A stretch of 36,871 bases of DNA from Yokenella regensburgei ATCC 49455 (GCF_000735455.1 NZ_JMPS01000015.1:1-36871), one strand, 5' to 3'. Positions 10,497 through 20,360 are shown, counted from the first letter of the stretch. A program made the numbers and translations. Notes: a model not told the origin generated them from the letters alone.

Positions 10497-12212
10497 ATGA
10501 AATTTCTCGGAAAGCTCATTCTCTGGTTACTCATCGCCCTGCTGGTGGTCATTCTTATCGCTTATTTCCTGCTGCAAACCCGCTGGGGTGCACGCCAGGT
10601 CAGCGCCTGGGTGAGTGATAACACGGGCTATCAGTTGACCTTCGAGGCGATGGATCATCGCTTCTCCTCGCCCTCACATATCCTGCTGAAAAACGTCACC
10701 TTCGGGCGCGACGGCAAACCGGCCACTCTGGTTGCGAGGACGGTGGATATCGGCCTTGGTAGTCGTCAGCTTACCGATCCGCTGCATGCCGACACCATTT
10801 TGCTGCAGGACGGCACCCTCAATCTCTCTCCGGCTACCGCGCCGCTGCCCTTTGAGGCCGACCATCTGCGGCTCAGCAACATGGCATTTAACAGCCCGCT
10901 GACGGCATGGTCGCTCAGTGCCCAGCGCGTGAGCGGCGGCGTGAGCCCGTGGCAGCCGGAGGCGGGTAACGTATTAGGCAAAAAAGCCACGATTGAAATG
11001 AGCGCCGGATCGATGAGCCTCAACGGCGTGCCGGCCAGCAACGTGCTGATTCAGGGCACGCTCGATAACGACGTGGTCACCCTCAGCACGCTCGGTGCCG
11101 ACATGGCCCGCGGCTCGCTCACCGGCACCGCCCGGCGCAACGCCGACGGCAGTTGGGTGATAGATACCCTGCGCCTCGACGACATCCGTCTGCAGAGCGA
11201 CAAATCGATAGCCGACTTTTTCGCCCCGCTCACCACCGTGCCATCGCTGCAGATCGGTCGCCTCGAGGTCACCGACGCCAGCCTGCAGGGGCCGGACTGG
11301 GCGGTCGCCGATCTCGACCTGAGTTTGCGCAACCTGACCCTCAGCAAGGGCAGCTGGCAAAGCGAGGACGGTAAAATCTCAATGAACGCCAGCGAAGCCA
11401 TCTGGGGCTCGCTGCACCTTCTCGGCCCGATTGTGAACGCTGAGCTCTCACCGCAGGGCGTCATGCTTCGCCAGTTTACCTCCCGCTGGGAAGGCGGGAT
11501 GGTGCGCACCTCCGGTACCTGGAGCCGTAGCGACAGCGCGCTGGCGCTCGACGATCTCGCCGTGGCCGGGCTCGAATACACCCTGCCGAAGAACTGGAAG
11601 ACTCTGTGGATGACGCCAATGCCGGCGTGGCTTAACAGCCTGACGCTGAAAAAGTTTGGCGCTAACCGCAACCTGATTATCGATATCGACCCGGCGTTCC
11701 CGTGGCAAATCACCTCCCTCGACGGCTACGGCGCCAACCTGCAGCTGATAAAAGACCATCAGTGGGGCGTGTGGAGCGGCAGCGCCACGCTGAACGGTTC
11801 CGCCGCCACTTTTAACCGCGTCGACGTGCGTCGTCCGTCGCTGACCCTCGCCGCCAATGCGTCAACGGTCAATATCAGCGAACTCAGCGCGTTTACGGAA
11901 AAAGGGCTGCTCGAAGCCACCGCGGCGGTATCACAGTTACCGCAGCGCCAGGTTAACGTCAGCCTCAACGGTCGCGGTATTCCACTTAACGTGTTGCAGG
12001 CCTGGGGCTGGCCCGCGCTGCCGATTTCCGGCGACGGTAATATCCAGCTCACCGCCAGCGGCAGCGTGCAGGACAGCCAACCGTTAAAACCGACGGTGAA
12101 CGGCCAGCTGAAAGCGGTTAACGCCAGCCAGCAGCAGGTAAGCCAGACGATGCACAACGGCGTGGTCACCACGGCCCCGGTTGCAGCCCCAGCGACAACG
12201 CCCACCCCATAA
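10497..12212 (+). CDS. yicH: AsmA-family inner-membrane-anchored protein YicH
   Basis: 571 aa (E. coli YicH is 569). One N-terminal membrane anchor (about residues 5-27, LILWLLIALLVVILIAYFLL) precedes a long periplasmic region of AsmA type, predicted to be beta-rich. AsmA-like proteins are implicated in phospholipid transport between the two membranes; YicH itself is little studied. The ATG at 10497 (MKFLGKLIL) is chosen because it matches the E. coli start; an in-frame reading 35 codons upstream is not conserved. The tail is low-complexity TTAPVAAPATTPTP. The gene stands alone between two terminators. Confidence 0.92.
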   Translation: MKFLGKLILWLLIALLVVILIAYFLLQTRWGARQVSAWVSDNTGYQLTFEAMDHRFSSPSHILLKNVTFGRDGKPATLVARTVDIGLGSRQLTDPLHADTILLQDGTLNLSPATAPLPFEADHLRLSNMAFNSPLTAWSLSAQRVSGGVSPWQPEAGNVLGKKATIEMSAGSMSLNGVPASNVLIQGTLDNDVVTLSTLGADMARGSLTGTARRNADGSWVIDTLRLDDIRLQSDKSIADFFAPLTTVPSLQIGRLEVTDASLQGPDWAVADLDLSLRNLTLSKGSWQSEDGKISMNASEAIWGSLHLLGPIVNAELSPQGVMLRQFTSRWEGGMVRTSGTWSRSDSALALDDLAVAGLEYTLPKNWKTLWMTPMPAWLNSLTLKKFGANRNLIIDIDPAFPWQITSLDGYGANLQLIKDHQWGVWSGSATLNGSAATFNRVDVRRPSLTLAANASTVNISELSAFTEKGLLEATAAVSQLPQRQVNVSLNGRGIPLNVLQAWGWPALPISGDGNIQLTASGSVQDSQPLKPTVNGQLKAVNASQQQVSQTMHNGVVTTAPVAAPATTPTP

Positions 12213-12220
12213 TTCCTCCC

Positions 12221-12242
12221 AGGCCCGCGTTTATGCGGGCCT
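12221..12242 (+). terminator. rho-independent terminator of yicH
   Basis: AGGCCCGC and GCGGGCCT form a perfect 8-bp stem with a 6-nt loop, 9 bp after the yicH stop. The following T-run is short (TTAT). Confidence 0.75.
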
Positions 12243-12388
12243 TATCACGAAACCTGTGCACATTTTGTGGCTGTTTGTACCTATTTCCCGCAACGGGTTC
12301 CGCCGCGATTAAGGACTTGCTATAACACCTTTATTGGAAGTGCATTCAAATAATTAAAAACACCCTACAATAATCAGGAATAACCACT

Positions 12389-13960
12389 ATGTCTGGAATA
12401 CGTCAACGTATCCTGGAGAATATGCAACGATTCTCCAGAGCAATGATCGGCGCAGTCTTGTTCTTGCCTGTCATCGGTTTAATTCTTGCCTTAAGTTCTG
12501 TATTAACTAACCCTACTTTAATTCCTGAAACCAGTTTTTTACATCATCTCGGCCAGTTATTAGGTGATACGTTCTGGCCATTATTCGGTAATTTAGGATT
12601 ATTATTCTGTGTCGGTATCAGCTATGGGCTGGCAAAGGATAAAAAAACCGAAGTCGCGCTGGTCGCGGTAATGTGTTTTATTATGTTCCTCGGCGCCAAC
12701 CACTCCTGGCTCGAATATACCCACGGCATTGCTGAAAAAATTAACGGTGAATATTACGGTACCGGCCAGACCCAGCTGTTAGGTTTTGTGGTGGTGGATA
12801 TGGGGGTGTTTCTTGGGATTATTCTCGGCTGCACCATCGCCTGGGTACACAATAAGGTCACCGCGGTGGAACTGCCCGGTGCGCTCTCGATGTACGGCGG
12901 CGCCAAGCTGACCCTGATTGCCATGACCCCGGTGATTATCTTCTACGCCATCGCCTTCACCTGGATCTGGCCGTTTATGACCCACGGCATCAGTGCACTC
13001 ACCGGCTTTATGAAGAATGCGGGCGTGGCGGGGGTGTTTGTATACGGCTTCTTTGAAAAATTCCTCATCCCGACCGGCCTGCACCACTTCGTCTGGTCGC
13101 CGTTCCAGCTGACGCAAATCGGCGGCACCCTGAGCGTGGATGGTCAAACCGTCTCCGGCACCCAGGCAATTTTCCTCGCCTATATGCGCCACCCGGACCT
13201 GACGCCGGTCATGAACGACGCCCTGCGCTTCTCACAGCAGGGAATGACCACCATCTTCGGCCTTGCCGGGGCTTCGCTGGCCTTCTATCACACCGCGAAG
13301 CCGGAGAAAAAGGTGCTGGCGAAAGCGATCCTGCTGCCCGCGATTATTACCTCGATGCTGACCGGCATTACCGAGCCTATTGAGTTCACCTTCCTGTTTG
13401 TCTCTCCGCTGCTGTGGGTTATTCACGCCACGCTCACCGCCGCTTCTCAGGCGATTTGCGACATCTTTACCGTGCGCCCGTGGGGAGCATCAGGACTCAT
13501 TGAGTTCTTAATTTATAACCTGCCGCTACCGGTTTCATTAACCCGCTGGCCGATGTATGTGGTGATTGGTATCGGGCAGTTTGCGGTGTACTACGTTATT
13601 TTCCGCACGCTGGTCGTGAAGCTGAATCTGAAAACACCGGGCCGGGAAGATGACGATGGCGTCAAACTTTATAACAAAGAAGATTATCGCCAGAAAATAA
13701 AACAGCATGCCCAGAGTAATCATTCCGCCATTGACGACATTATTAAAGGCCTTGGCGGCAAAGCGAATATTATTTCCGTCGATAACTGCTTCACCCGTTT
13801 ACGCGTCGCTATCCATGACATGACGCTTATCGACGATGTTCTGTTAAAAAGCACCGGTGCCAACGGCGTGGTGCGCAACCGCAATGAAATACAAGTGGTC
13901 TATGGCGTCAGAGTTGGGCAAGTGCGTTCACATGTGGACACCTGGCTTGCCAATAATTGA
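12389..13960 (+). CDS. PTS alpha-glucoside-type transporter EIICB
   Basis: Inner-membrane permease of the phosphotransferase system that imports and phosphorylates a sugar. The protein is 523 aa. The EIIC domain (about residues 15-415, ten or so membrane segments) has the substrate-site motifs IPTGLHHFVWSPF and GITEPIEFTFLFVSPLL. A hydrophilic linker (PGREDDDGVKLYNKEDY) leads to an EIIB domain (about 445-523) with the phosphorylation cysteine C467 in NCFTRLR. The organisation resembles Klebsiella AglA and Bacillus GlvC, so alpha-glucosides such as maltose, trehalulose or other sucrose isomers are likely. There is no EIIA domain or gene here, so EIIA-Glc (Crr) probably donates phosphate. It is followed 12 bp later by a GH4 hydrolase. 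This cassette is not in E. coli K-12 at this site. Confidence 0.88.
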   Translation: MSGIRQRILENMQRFSRAMIGAVLFLPVIGLILALSSVLTNPTLIPETSFLHHLGQLLGDTFWPLFGNLGLLFCVGISYGLAKDKKTEVALVAVMCFIMFLGANHSWLEYTHGIAEKINGEYYGTGQTQLLGFVVVDMGVFLGIILGCTIAWVHNKVTAVELPGALSMYGGAKLTLIAMTPVIIFYAIAFTWIWPFMTHGISALTGFMKNAGVAGVFVYGFFEKFLIPTGLHHFVWSPFQLTQIGGTLSVDGQTVSGTQAIFLAYMRHPDLTPVMNDALRFSQQGMTTIFGLAGASLAFYHTAKPEKKVLAKAILLPAIITSMLTGITEPIEFTFLFVSPLLWVIHATLTAASQAICDIFTVRPWGASGLIEFLIYNLPLPVSLTRWPMYVVIGIGQFAVYYVIFRTLVVKLNLKTPGREDDDGVKLYNKEDYRQKIKQHAQSNHSAIDDIIKGLGGKANIISVDNCFTRLRVAIHDMTLIDDVLLKSTGANGVVRNRNEIQVVYGVRVGQVRSHVDTWLANN

Positions 13961-13972
13961 TTGGGAGAAATC

Positions 13973-15352
13973 ATGAAATTAACCGTAATCGGGGGCGGCG
14001 GCGTCCGCTCCGCATTCCTGGCAAAATCACTGGCTTATAATGCGCATCGTATTGGTTTACAGGAGGTGGTCTTTCTCGACAGCGCCGAAGATAACCTGGC
14101 GACCTTCGGCGAAATTGCACGCTACGTGTTTAACACCATCCGCCCGGACATTCATTTTTCGCTGATGACCGATCCGGTCGCGGCCATCAAGGACGCCAAT
14201 TTCGTTATCACCACCCTGCGCGTGGGCGGTGATGAGAGCCGCATCCGTGACGAACGCATTGCTCTAGAACACAACACCCTCGGACAGGAGACCACCGGCG
14301 CGGGCGGCTTCGCGATGGCGATGCGCTCCATTCCGGCCATCCTTAACTATTGCCAGCTGATTGAAGCCCACGCCGCGCCGGATGCGATCCTCTTTAACTT
14401 CACAAATCCGTCGGGGCTGGTCACTGAAGCGATTATTAAATCCGGTTTTCAGCGCCGGGTGTACGGTATCTGCGATGCGCCGTCGGAGCTTATCCGCGAG
14501 CTTCCGGCCATTCTGCACTGCGATGAACGCGACCTGAAGGTAGAGTGCTACGGCCTGAACCATTTCTCATGGTTTACCCACTTCACGGTAAAGGGGGAAG
14601 ACGTTACCGAGCGGCTTATCAACGACCCGGCGCTGTATCGCCACACCGCGATGCAGTACTTCTCGCCGGAGCTGGTTCAGCTGTGCGACAAGCAGCTGCT
14701 CAACGAATATCTCTATTACTACTACTACCGGGAAGTGGCGCTGAAAGCGATTCAGGACGCGCCAGAAACCCGCGGTGAGCAGATTGCACGTATCAACCGC
14801 GACATGCGCCAGGAGCTTGCCAGTGTAGACGTGAAAGCTCATCCGGAGCAGGCGTTCGATATCTGGATGAAGCACTACCTGCGTCGTGAAAACAGCTACA
14901 TGCAGAATGAGTCGCAGCAGGAGAAGTTCAACACCCGCGCACCGCTGACCCTGCAGCAGTTTATCGAAGAGCCCGATACCGGCGGCTATGCGGGCGTGGC
15001 GCTCGATATCCTCGAGGCGGTCAACAGCGACACCAGCAAGCGAATTGTGGTGTCACTCTCGAACAACGGCACGCTCGATTTCCTGCAACCGGATGACGTG
15101 ATTGAAATCAGCTGCGATCTCAGCAAATCGGGACTGAAGCCGGTCACACCGAAGCAGGTACCGGTGGCGCAGAAGAACATGATTTCCTGCGTAAAAGAGT
15201 ACGAGCGGCTGGCGGTGGCGGCGATCCTCAACCGCGATCGCGCGCTGGCGGTACGCGCCCTGATGGCGCACCCGCTGGTCGGCTCCTGGTCACTGGCGCA
15301 AACGCTGGTGACGGCGTACCTCAGCGATCGCCACGGTCAGGAGTGGCGCTAA
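13973..15352 (+). CDS. family GH4 NAD-dependent 6-phospho-glycosidase, probably alpha-glucosidase
   Basis: Cytoplasmic hydrolase that would cleave the sugar phosphate delivered by the adjacent PTS. The protein is 459 aa. It has an N-terminal Rossmann NAD loop (VIGGGGVRSAFLAKSL), LGQETTGAGGFAMAMRSIP near residue 103, NFTNPSGLVTEA, the metal-ligand cysteine in GICDAPSEL and the metal-ligand histidine in YGLNHFSWF. GH4 enzymes need NAD+ and a divalent metal. The C-D-x-P form of the cysteine motif is the one known for 6-phospho-alpha-glucosidases, while C-N-x-P marks the beta enzymes. The protein is divergent from GlvA and AglB overall, so substrate is inferred. Start at ATG 13973 after TGGGAGAAA; an upstream ATG adds four codons. 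The 3' end overlaps the convergent regulator by 32 bp. Confidence 0.85.
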   Translation: MKLTVIGGGGVRSAFLAKSLAYNAHRIGLQEVVFLDSAEDNLATFGEIARYVFNTIRPDIHFSLMTDPVAAIKDANFVITTLRVGGDESRIRDERIALEHNTLGQETTGAGGFAMAMRSIPAILNYCQLIEAHAAPDAILFNFTNPSGLVTEAIIKSGFQRRVYGICDAPSELIRELPAILHCDERDLKVECYGLNHFSWFTHFTVKGEDVTERLINDPALYRHTAMQYFSPELVQLCDKQLLNEYLYYYYYREVALKAIQDAPETRGEQIARINRDMRQELASVDVKAHPEQAFDIWMKHYLRRENSYMQNESQQEKFNTRAPLTLQQFIEEPDTGGYAGVALDILEAVNSDTSKRIVVSLSNNGTLDFLQPDDVIEISCDLSKSGLKPVTPKQVPVAQKNMISCVKEYERLAVAAILNRDRALAVRALMAHPLVGSWSLAQTLVTAYLSDRHGQEWR

Positions 15353-16094
15353 ATCTGGCGGGGGCATCAGCCGGTGCCCCCGGTGAAACCTGCTTAAACC
15401 ACAGCTTCAGCAGGTGCTCAAAACCGAGAATGCAGTAGCCAAAGAACGGGTTGCTCCAGTAGATATCGTCGTCATACTTCTGCGGATCATGGATGATAAA
15501 AGACATATCTGCCGCCTGCGCCAGCGGGCTCTGGTAGTCGCCGGTAAGGCAAATCAGGTCGATATCTTTACCTTCAATCGCCTTCACCCAGTTCAGCGCC
15601 GAGCTGCTGCGCCCGGATTTAGACACCAGCCAGATAGCGTCGAATGTTGTCGCGGTTTTCTGTTCAAGAATTTCATAGTCGGGCCACAGCGCCAGGCTGG
15701 CATTTACGCCAATCACCAGGAACTTATTATAAATATACTGCGCGATCAGCTGCGAAAAGCCGCTGCCGTGGATGAGAATGCGCTGATGCTGTAATCCGTT
15801 CAGGAGCGGCATCAGCCGTTCTGCGGGCTGAATATTCATAAACTCAACGTCGTTGGTGACGTCGAGCTTTGGCATCGTGATATTGAATTTGATGAAGTAA
15901 ACCATCTCCAGCCAGCCGTTGAACTTCAGCTTTTTTGCCAGCCGGACGATGGAAGAAGGATTGCTGTAGCACTGTTCCGCCACCGTGCGAATACCGTCAC
16001 GGATGCACTTCTCCGGGTCGGCCTGGATAACGCGCAGCACGGTAACTTCCGTTTTGCTGAGCTTGACGTCACGAAAGATATTTTCCAGTTCCAT
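15321..16094 (-). CDS. RpiR-family transcriptional regulator (HTH-SIS)
   Basis: Probable sugar-phosphate-responsive regulator of the neighbouring PTS/GH4 pair. The protein is 257 aa from the ATG at 16094 (MELENIFRDVKLS), preceded by a GGGG-containing ribosome binding site. A longer open reading adds 72 N-terminal residues rich in Arg and Gly and unlike the family, so it is rejected. The N-terminal RpiR helix-turn-helix is about residues 1-75 (TVAEQCYSNPSSIVRLAKKL). A SIS sugar-phosphate domain follows at about 100-235, with ILIHGSGFSQLIAQYI and VSKSGRSSSALNW. The gene converges on the GH4 gene with a 32-bp overlap of coding ends. Confidence 0.88.
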   Translation of the reverse strand: MELENIFRDVKLSKTEVTVLRVIQADPEKCIRDGIRTVAEQCYSNPSSIVRLAKKLKFNGWLEMVYFIKFNITMPKLDVTNDVEFMNIQPAERLMPLLNGLQHQRILIHGSGFSQLIAQYIYNKFLVIGVNASLALWPDYEILEQKTATTFDAIWLVSKSGRSSSALNWVKAIEGKDIDLICLTGDYQSPLAQAADMSFIIHDPQKYDDDIYWSNPFFGYCILGFEHLLKLWFKQVSPGAPADAPARFSATPDRGDR

Positions 16095-16163
16095 ACCGCA
16101 ACCCCGGGGAAATAAACGGGATTGTAATCGAAATGTAACTGCAAAGATGTGCCGCGCATCACC

Positions 16164-16191
16164 GGTTCTGGCCCCCGTTGAGGCCAGAACC
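16164..16191 (-). terminator. hairpin terminator downstream of yicI
   Basis: GGTTCTGGCC and GGCCAGAACC form a perfect 10-bp stem with an 8-nt loop, 8 bp after the yicI stop on the minus strand. There is no long T-run, so termination strength is uncertain. Confidence 0.7.
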
Positions 16192-16198
16192 ACTGCGA

Positions 16199-18517
16199 TC
16201 ACAGCGTGATAGTGACTTCCTGCTCTGTCGCGTGAATGACCGCGCCCCACTCGCTGCCCGTTTGCGAAGCGCCCTGTACGGCAGCAACCTGAACGATATT
16301 GCGCAGACACAGCGTCCAGTCGCGGGCCTTGCCTGCGCTTTTCAGTCTGATGGTTGCCCCCTGGCGTTCAGCCCACAGGGTAAAGATAACCGTGCCGTCG
16401 GCAGCTGGCACTTCACAGCGCGCGGTGGCGCCATCGGCCAGGTTAAACAGCTGGAATGCGGTGCCTTCATGCCAGGCGTAGTCCGGCTTCTGAGTGTTGT
16501 TGCCGAGTGCCAGCAGGGTGTTGTCGCGCACGTATACCGGCAGGCTCAGCGCATCGTGCTGCTGCTTCAGCCAGCGGCTGCCCGATTGTTCATCGTTGTG
16601 CCACAGATGCGTCCAGCGGCCCTCCGGCAGGTAAAACTGCACCTCTCCTGTCTCAGAGAACACCGGGGCAACCAGCACCGCATCGCCGAGCATGTACTGG
16701 CGGTCGAGATAATCACAGGCCGGATCGTCCGGGAACTCAAGCACCATCGCCCGCAGCATCGGGGTACCGCACTCACGAGCCAGCGCCGCCTGGCGGTACA
16801 GATACGGCATCATCCGGCATTTCAGCTCGGTGAAATGACGCACCACGTCGCAGGACTCTTCGTCATAGGCCCAGGGTACGCGGTAGGATTTGCTGCCGTG
16901 CAGGCGGCTGTGGCTGGAGAGCAACCCGAAGGCGCACCAGCGTTTATACACATGGGCAGGTGCGGTGTTCTCAAAACCGCCGATGTCATGGCTCCAGAAA
17001 CCAAAGCCGGAGAGGCCAATCGACAGCCCGCCACGCAGGCTTTCCGCCATCGACTCATAGTTGGCGTAGCAGTCGCCGCCCCAGTGCACCGGAAACTGCT
17101 GCGCCCCTACGGAGGCAGAACGGGCGAACAGCACCGCCTCCTGCTCGCCGAGGTTCTCTTTCAGCACGTTCCATACCAGCTCGTTGTAGAGGTAAGCGTA
17201 ATGGTTGTGCATTTTTTGCGGATCCGAGCCATCGAACCACTGCACATCGGTCGGGATACGCTCGCCGAAATCGGTTTTGAAGCAGTCGACACCGATATCA
17301 ATCAGCCCTTTCAGCTTATCGGCGTACCACTGGCAGGCCTCCGGGTTGGTGAAATCATAGATTGCCAGCCCCGGCTGCCACTTGTCCCACTGCCACAGCG
17401 AGCCGTCCGGGCGTTTCAACAGATAGCCTTTCTCTTTCAGCTCATTGAAAATCGGTGACTTCTGGCCGATGTAGGGATTTATCCACACACAGATTTTCAG
17501 CCCTTTGGCCTTCAGGTGGCGGATCATCCCCTGCGGATCCGGGAAGGTTACCGGGTCCCACTCAAAATCGCACCACTGGAAGGCCTTCATCCAGAAGCAG
17601 TCGAAGTGAAACACGTGCAGCGGCAGGTTGCGCTCGGCCATGCCGTCGATAAAGCTGTTGACCGTTTTCTCATCGTAGTTGGTGGTAAACGAGGTGGTAA
17701 GCCACAGGCCAAACGACCATGCGGGCGGCAGCGCCGGGCGACCGGTCAGCCGGGTGTAGCGTTCGAGCACCGCTTTTGGCGTCGGGCCGTCGATGACGAA
17801 GTATTCCAGATGTTCGCCCTCCACGCTGAACTGCACCTTCGAGACCTTCTCGGAGCCGATTTCAAACGACACGCACTCCGGGTGATTGACCAGCACGCCG
17901 TAGCCGCGGTTGGTGAGGTAGAACGGGATATTTTTATAGGCCTGCTCGGTGCTGGTGCCGCCGTCGCGGTTCCAGGTTTCCACCGTCTGTCCGTTGCGCA
18001 CCAGAGCGGTAAAGCGCTCGCCAAGGCCGTAGACCGTTTCCCCCACGCCGAGGTCAAGGCGTTCAAACATGTAGTTACGCGCGCTGTTGCTGTCCTGCAC
18101 GTAGCCGTTACTTTTCGCCTGGCTGCCGGTAATGCGCACGCCGTTGCGCAGAAAATCGAGCGCCCAGTTTTCGCCCTTCGCCAGCCGCACGCTCAGCGCC
18201 CCGCTTTTCAGCTCGGCGAATTCCGGCGTGTTGTTTATTTCCACCGATACGCCGTGCTGCACGTTCAGCGCATGATGCGGCCCGTTATCCACGCCGCCCT
18301 GAAAATGCTCGATACGCACACCGATAATCCCCTCCTGCGGGGAGAAAAAGCGCATCGTGAACAGCGGCGTATCGAGCTGCCAGGTGCGCTCACGCACGTC
18401 GCGCGGGGCGGCATAAACCACCATCTCATCACCCTGCTGTTCCACCTCGAACACCTGAATCGGGCAGGTCAGATTCAGCCCGGGCTGAATAAGCCAGTTT
18501 CCATCACTGATTTTCAT
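16199..18517 (-). CDS. yicI: alpha-xylosidase YicI (GH31)
   Basis: Hydrolyses alpha-xylosides such as isoprimeverose, releasing xylose from the non-reducing end. The protein is 772 aa, the same length as E. coli YicI. The N-terminal beta domain leads to the catalytic barrel. The nucleophile aspartate is in [12 protein letters not shown] (about residue 416) and the acid/base aspartate in [17 protein letters not shown] (about 482). The substrate-site segment [20 protein letters not shown] is present. The second Met of a double ATG ([10 protein letters not shown] at 18517) is taken as start, as in E. coli. yicJ lies upstream in the same direction, separated by a palindromic repeat; the two form an uptake-plus-hydrolysis pair. 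Confidence 0.96.
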   Translation of the reverse strand: MKISDGNWLIQPGLNLTCPIQVFEVEQQGDEMVVYAAPRDVRERTWQLDTPLFTMRFFSPQEGIIGVRIEHFQGGVDNGPHHALNVQHGVSVEINNTPEFAELKSGALSVRLAKGENWALDFLRNGVRITGSQAKSNGYVQDSNSARNYMFERLDLGVGETVYGLGERFTALVRNGQTVETWNRDGGTSTEQAYKNIPFYLTNRGYGVLVNHPECVSFEIGSEKVSKVQFSVEGEHLEYFVIDGPTPKAVLERYTRLTGRPALPPAWSFGLWLTTSFTTNYDEKTVNSFIDGMAERNLPLHVFHFDCFWMKAFQWCDFEWDPVTFPDPQGMIRHLKAKGLKICVWINPYIGQKSPIFNELKEKGYLLKRPDGSLWQWDKWQPGLAIYDFTNPEACQWYADKLKGLIDIGVDCFKTDFGERIPTDVQWFDGSDPQKMHNHYAYLYNELVWNVLKENLGEQEAVLFARSASVGAQQFPVHWGGDCYANYESMAESLRGGLSIGLSGFGFWSHDIGGFENTAPAHVYKRWCAFGLLSSHSRLHGSKSYRVPWAYDEESCDVVRHFTELKCRMMPYLYRQAALARECGTPMLRAMVLEFPDDPACDYLDRQYMLGDAVLVAPVFSETGEVQFYLPEGRWTHLWHNDEQSGSRWLKQQHDALSLPVYVRDNTLLALGNNTQKPDYAWHEGTAFQLFNLADGATARCEVPAADGTVIFTLWAERQGATIRLKSAGKARDWTLCLRNIVQVAAVQGASQTGSEWGAVIHATEQEVTITL

Positions 18518-18531
18518 CACTACGTCCTCTT

Positions 18532-18677
18532 ATTGCCTATCTTAGTAGGCGTAATTGGCGCAGGCAGTTTGAACACGGACAGCGCGGAAAAACCGGAGCG
18601 TACACGAAGTACGTGAGGATTTTGAGCACTGCCCAGGTTCAAACTGACAAGCAAGATAGCCTAATGAGATAGGCAAT
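18532..18677. repeat. 146-bp imperfect palindromic intergenic repeat
   Basis: The whole yicJ-yicI gap is one dyad. The outer arms are ATTGCCTATCT (18532-18542) and AGATAGGCAAT (18667-18677), perfect over 11 bp. An inner pair, CAGTTTGAAC and GTTCAAACTG, is perfect over 10 bp. The centre is CGTAC-ACGAA-GTACG near 18605, which is the arithmetic midpoint. Size and form suggest a non-autonomous intergenic repeat of ERIC or MITE type, but it is not the ERIC or REP consensus as I know them. It ends within the yicJ stop codon and would fold as a long hairpin in a yicJ-yicI transcript. Confidence 0.8.
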
Positions 18678-20071
18678 TAGTTCGTTAATTCTTTACTGAC
18701 CGGCGCCTGTTCAAACTCCTGCTGATGGCGGCGCGCACCCTGTGCGAGCTCGCTCATGATCTTCGCCAGATAGGGGGTTTTCAGGGTGTAGTAGCGTTTG
18801 GCGATGACCGCGCTCAGCAGGTAGCAGACGGCCGGTACCAGCGTAAACAGGGCAATGATGATGCTGATAGTGGCGCTGTTCTGCGTTTTTGCGGCGGCAT
18901 CGTAGCCGCCACCGGCCAGCATCCAGCCGATCATCGCGCCACCGAGCGCCAGGCCCAGTTTCAGCACGAACAGCGTACCGGCGAAGCTAATACCGGTCAG
19001 GCGTTTGCCGTTGCACCACTCGCCGTAGTCGACGGTATCAGACATCATCACCCACTGAATGGGCGTGACCAGTTGATGCAGTACACCAATCACGAAGATA
19101 AACAGGAACATGATGACGCTCGCCTGCATCGGCACGAAGAACATCGCCGCGCTGAGCACGGTGAGCGCCGCGTTGGTCCACCAGAAGACGCTGACTTTGC
19201 ATTTCCAGTCGGTCAGCGGTTTGGCCAGCGCCGAGCCAATCAGGTTGCCCACGCAGTAGGTGCCGAGGAAGGCGGTGAACAGCCCGGCGGAACCCATTAT
19301 CCAGGTGGTGTAGTACATCATCGCCCCGCCGCGCACGCAGACGGCGAGAATGTTAAGAATGGTCAGCAGCCCGACGATGCGCCACTGGTCGTTCTGCCAG
19401 ATATCACGCAGATCTTCACGCATCGACGAGGTGCTCGGCGGCACCTGAATACGCTCTTTGGTGGTGAAAAAACAGAACGCCAGCATCAGGAACGCCACGA
19501 CGGACAGCACCGCAATCCCGCCCTGGAAACCAAAGGCTTTGTCTTCGCCGCCAATCAGGTTCACCAGCGGCATCATCAGCACCGTTGAAAGCATGCCGCC
19601 CGCCGTCGCCAGCACAAAGCGCCAGGACTGCAGCGAGATGCGCTGTTTTGGGTCGTCGGTGATCACACCGCCCAGCGCGCAGTAAGGGATATTCACCACG
19701 GTGTAGAGCAGGGTCAGCAGCGTGTAGGTGACGGCGGCATAAATCAGCTTGCCGTTGTGGCTGAGATCCGGCGAGCTGTAAGCCAGCACGCAAACGAGGC
19801 CGAACGGGACAGCACCGAAGAGGATCCACGGGCGGAACTTACCCCAGCGGCTGCGGGTGCGGTCGGCAAGCAGGCCCATACACGGGTCGGAGATCGCATC
19901 CAGCGCGCGGGCAAGCAGGAACATAGTGCCGACAAAGCCAGCGGGAATACCAAAGATATCGGTATAGAAAAACATCATATACAACATGACGTTATCGAAA
20001 ATAATATGGCTTGCGGCATCACCCATGCCGTAGCCAATCTTCTCTTTAACGGACAAAATCTCACTCTTCAT
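18677..20071 (-). CDS. yicJ: glycoside-pentoside-hexuronide (GPH) family transporter YicJ
   Basis: Inner-membrane symporter of the MelB/GPH family with 12 membrane segments, probably importing the xylosides that YicI cleaves. The protein is 464 aa (460 in E. coli). The family motif near the second and third segments, ARALDAISDPCMGLLADRT, is intact, as is the MelB-like MSDTVDYGEWCNGKRLTG near residue 375. The start chosen is ATG 20071 (MKSEILSVKEKIGYG), as in E. coli. An upstream in-frame stretch of 32 codons is not conserved. Its stop codon overlaps the 146-bp palindrome that separates it from yicI. Confidence 0.94.
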   Translation of the reverse strand: MKSEILSVKEKIGYGMGDAASHIIFDNVMLYMMFFYTDIFGIPAGFVGTMFLLARALDAISDPCMGLLADRTRSRWGKFRPWILFGAVPFGLVCVLAYSSPDLSHNGKLIYAAVTYTLLTLLYTVVNIPYCALGGVITDDPKQRISLQSWRFVLATAGGMLSTVLMMPLVNLIGGEDKAFGFQGGIAVLSVVAFLMLAFCFFTTKERIQVPPSTSSMREDLRDIWQNDQWRIVGLLTILNILAVCVRGGAMMYYTTWIMGSAGLFTAFLGTYCVGNLIGSALAKPLTDWKCKVSVFWWTNAALTVLSAAMFFVPMQASVIMFLFIFVIGVLHQLVTPIQWVMMSDTVDYGEWCNGKRLTGISFAGTLFVLKLGLALGGAMIGWMLAGGGYDAAAKTQNSATISIIIALFTLVPAVCYLLSAVIAKRYYTLKTPYLAKIMSELAQGARRHQQEFEQAPVSKELTN

Positions 20072-20300
20072 CGTCTTATCCTTTGTACCGCAGGAAACGT
20101 AAGAAACCGGTTCCATACTTTGTAAACCTTCGCCCCAGGCGCGGGTATTCCAAAATTGCGTTATCAACTTACGATTCTTGATTTCTGTGATCGCGGTAGG
20201 GATGAAGAGTGTGAAAAAATGTAACTCACGGATTTAATAAGGATTTATCTTAAAAAGAAAAAAATGGGACAAAATGATGTGAAAAAAGTGCATGAATTGA

Positions 20301-20329
20301 TGTGGTAAATGACTGAAAGTAGCTATAAT
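20301..20329 (+). promoter_or_regulatory. selC promoter
   Basis: A -10 box TATAAT (20324-20329) is followed by a GC-rich discriminator (GCGCCCCGCC), as in stringently controlled tRNA promoters. The -35 is poor: TGTGGT at 20301-20306 gives a 17-bp spacer. The 289-bp yicJ-selC gap otherwise shows only A/T-rich sequence (about 20210-20290), in which the divergent yicJ promoter should lie. Confidence 0.65.
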
Positions 20330-20360
20330 GCGCCCCGCCTCCATGTAGCAATGCAGGCGC

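Noticed and set aside
12243..12388. CRP site upstream of the PTS EIICB gene
   Set aside because: TGTGCACATTTTGTGG has TGTG elements but no TGTGA-N6-TCACA symmetry.
15321..16310. 329-aa form of the RpiR regulator
   Set aside because: The extra 72 N-terminal residues are Arg/Gly-rich and unlike the family; the ATG at 16094 has a ribosome binding site and matches family length.
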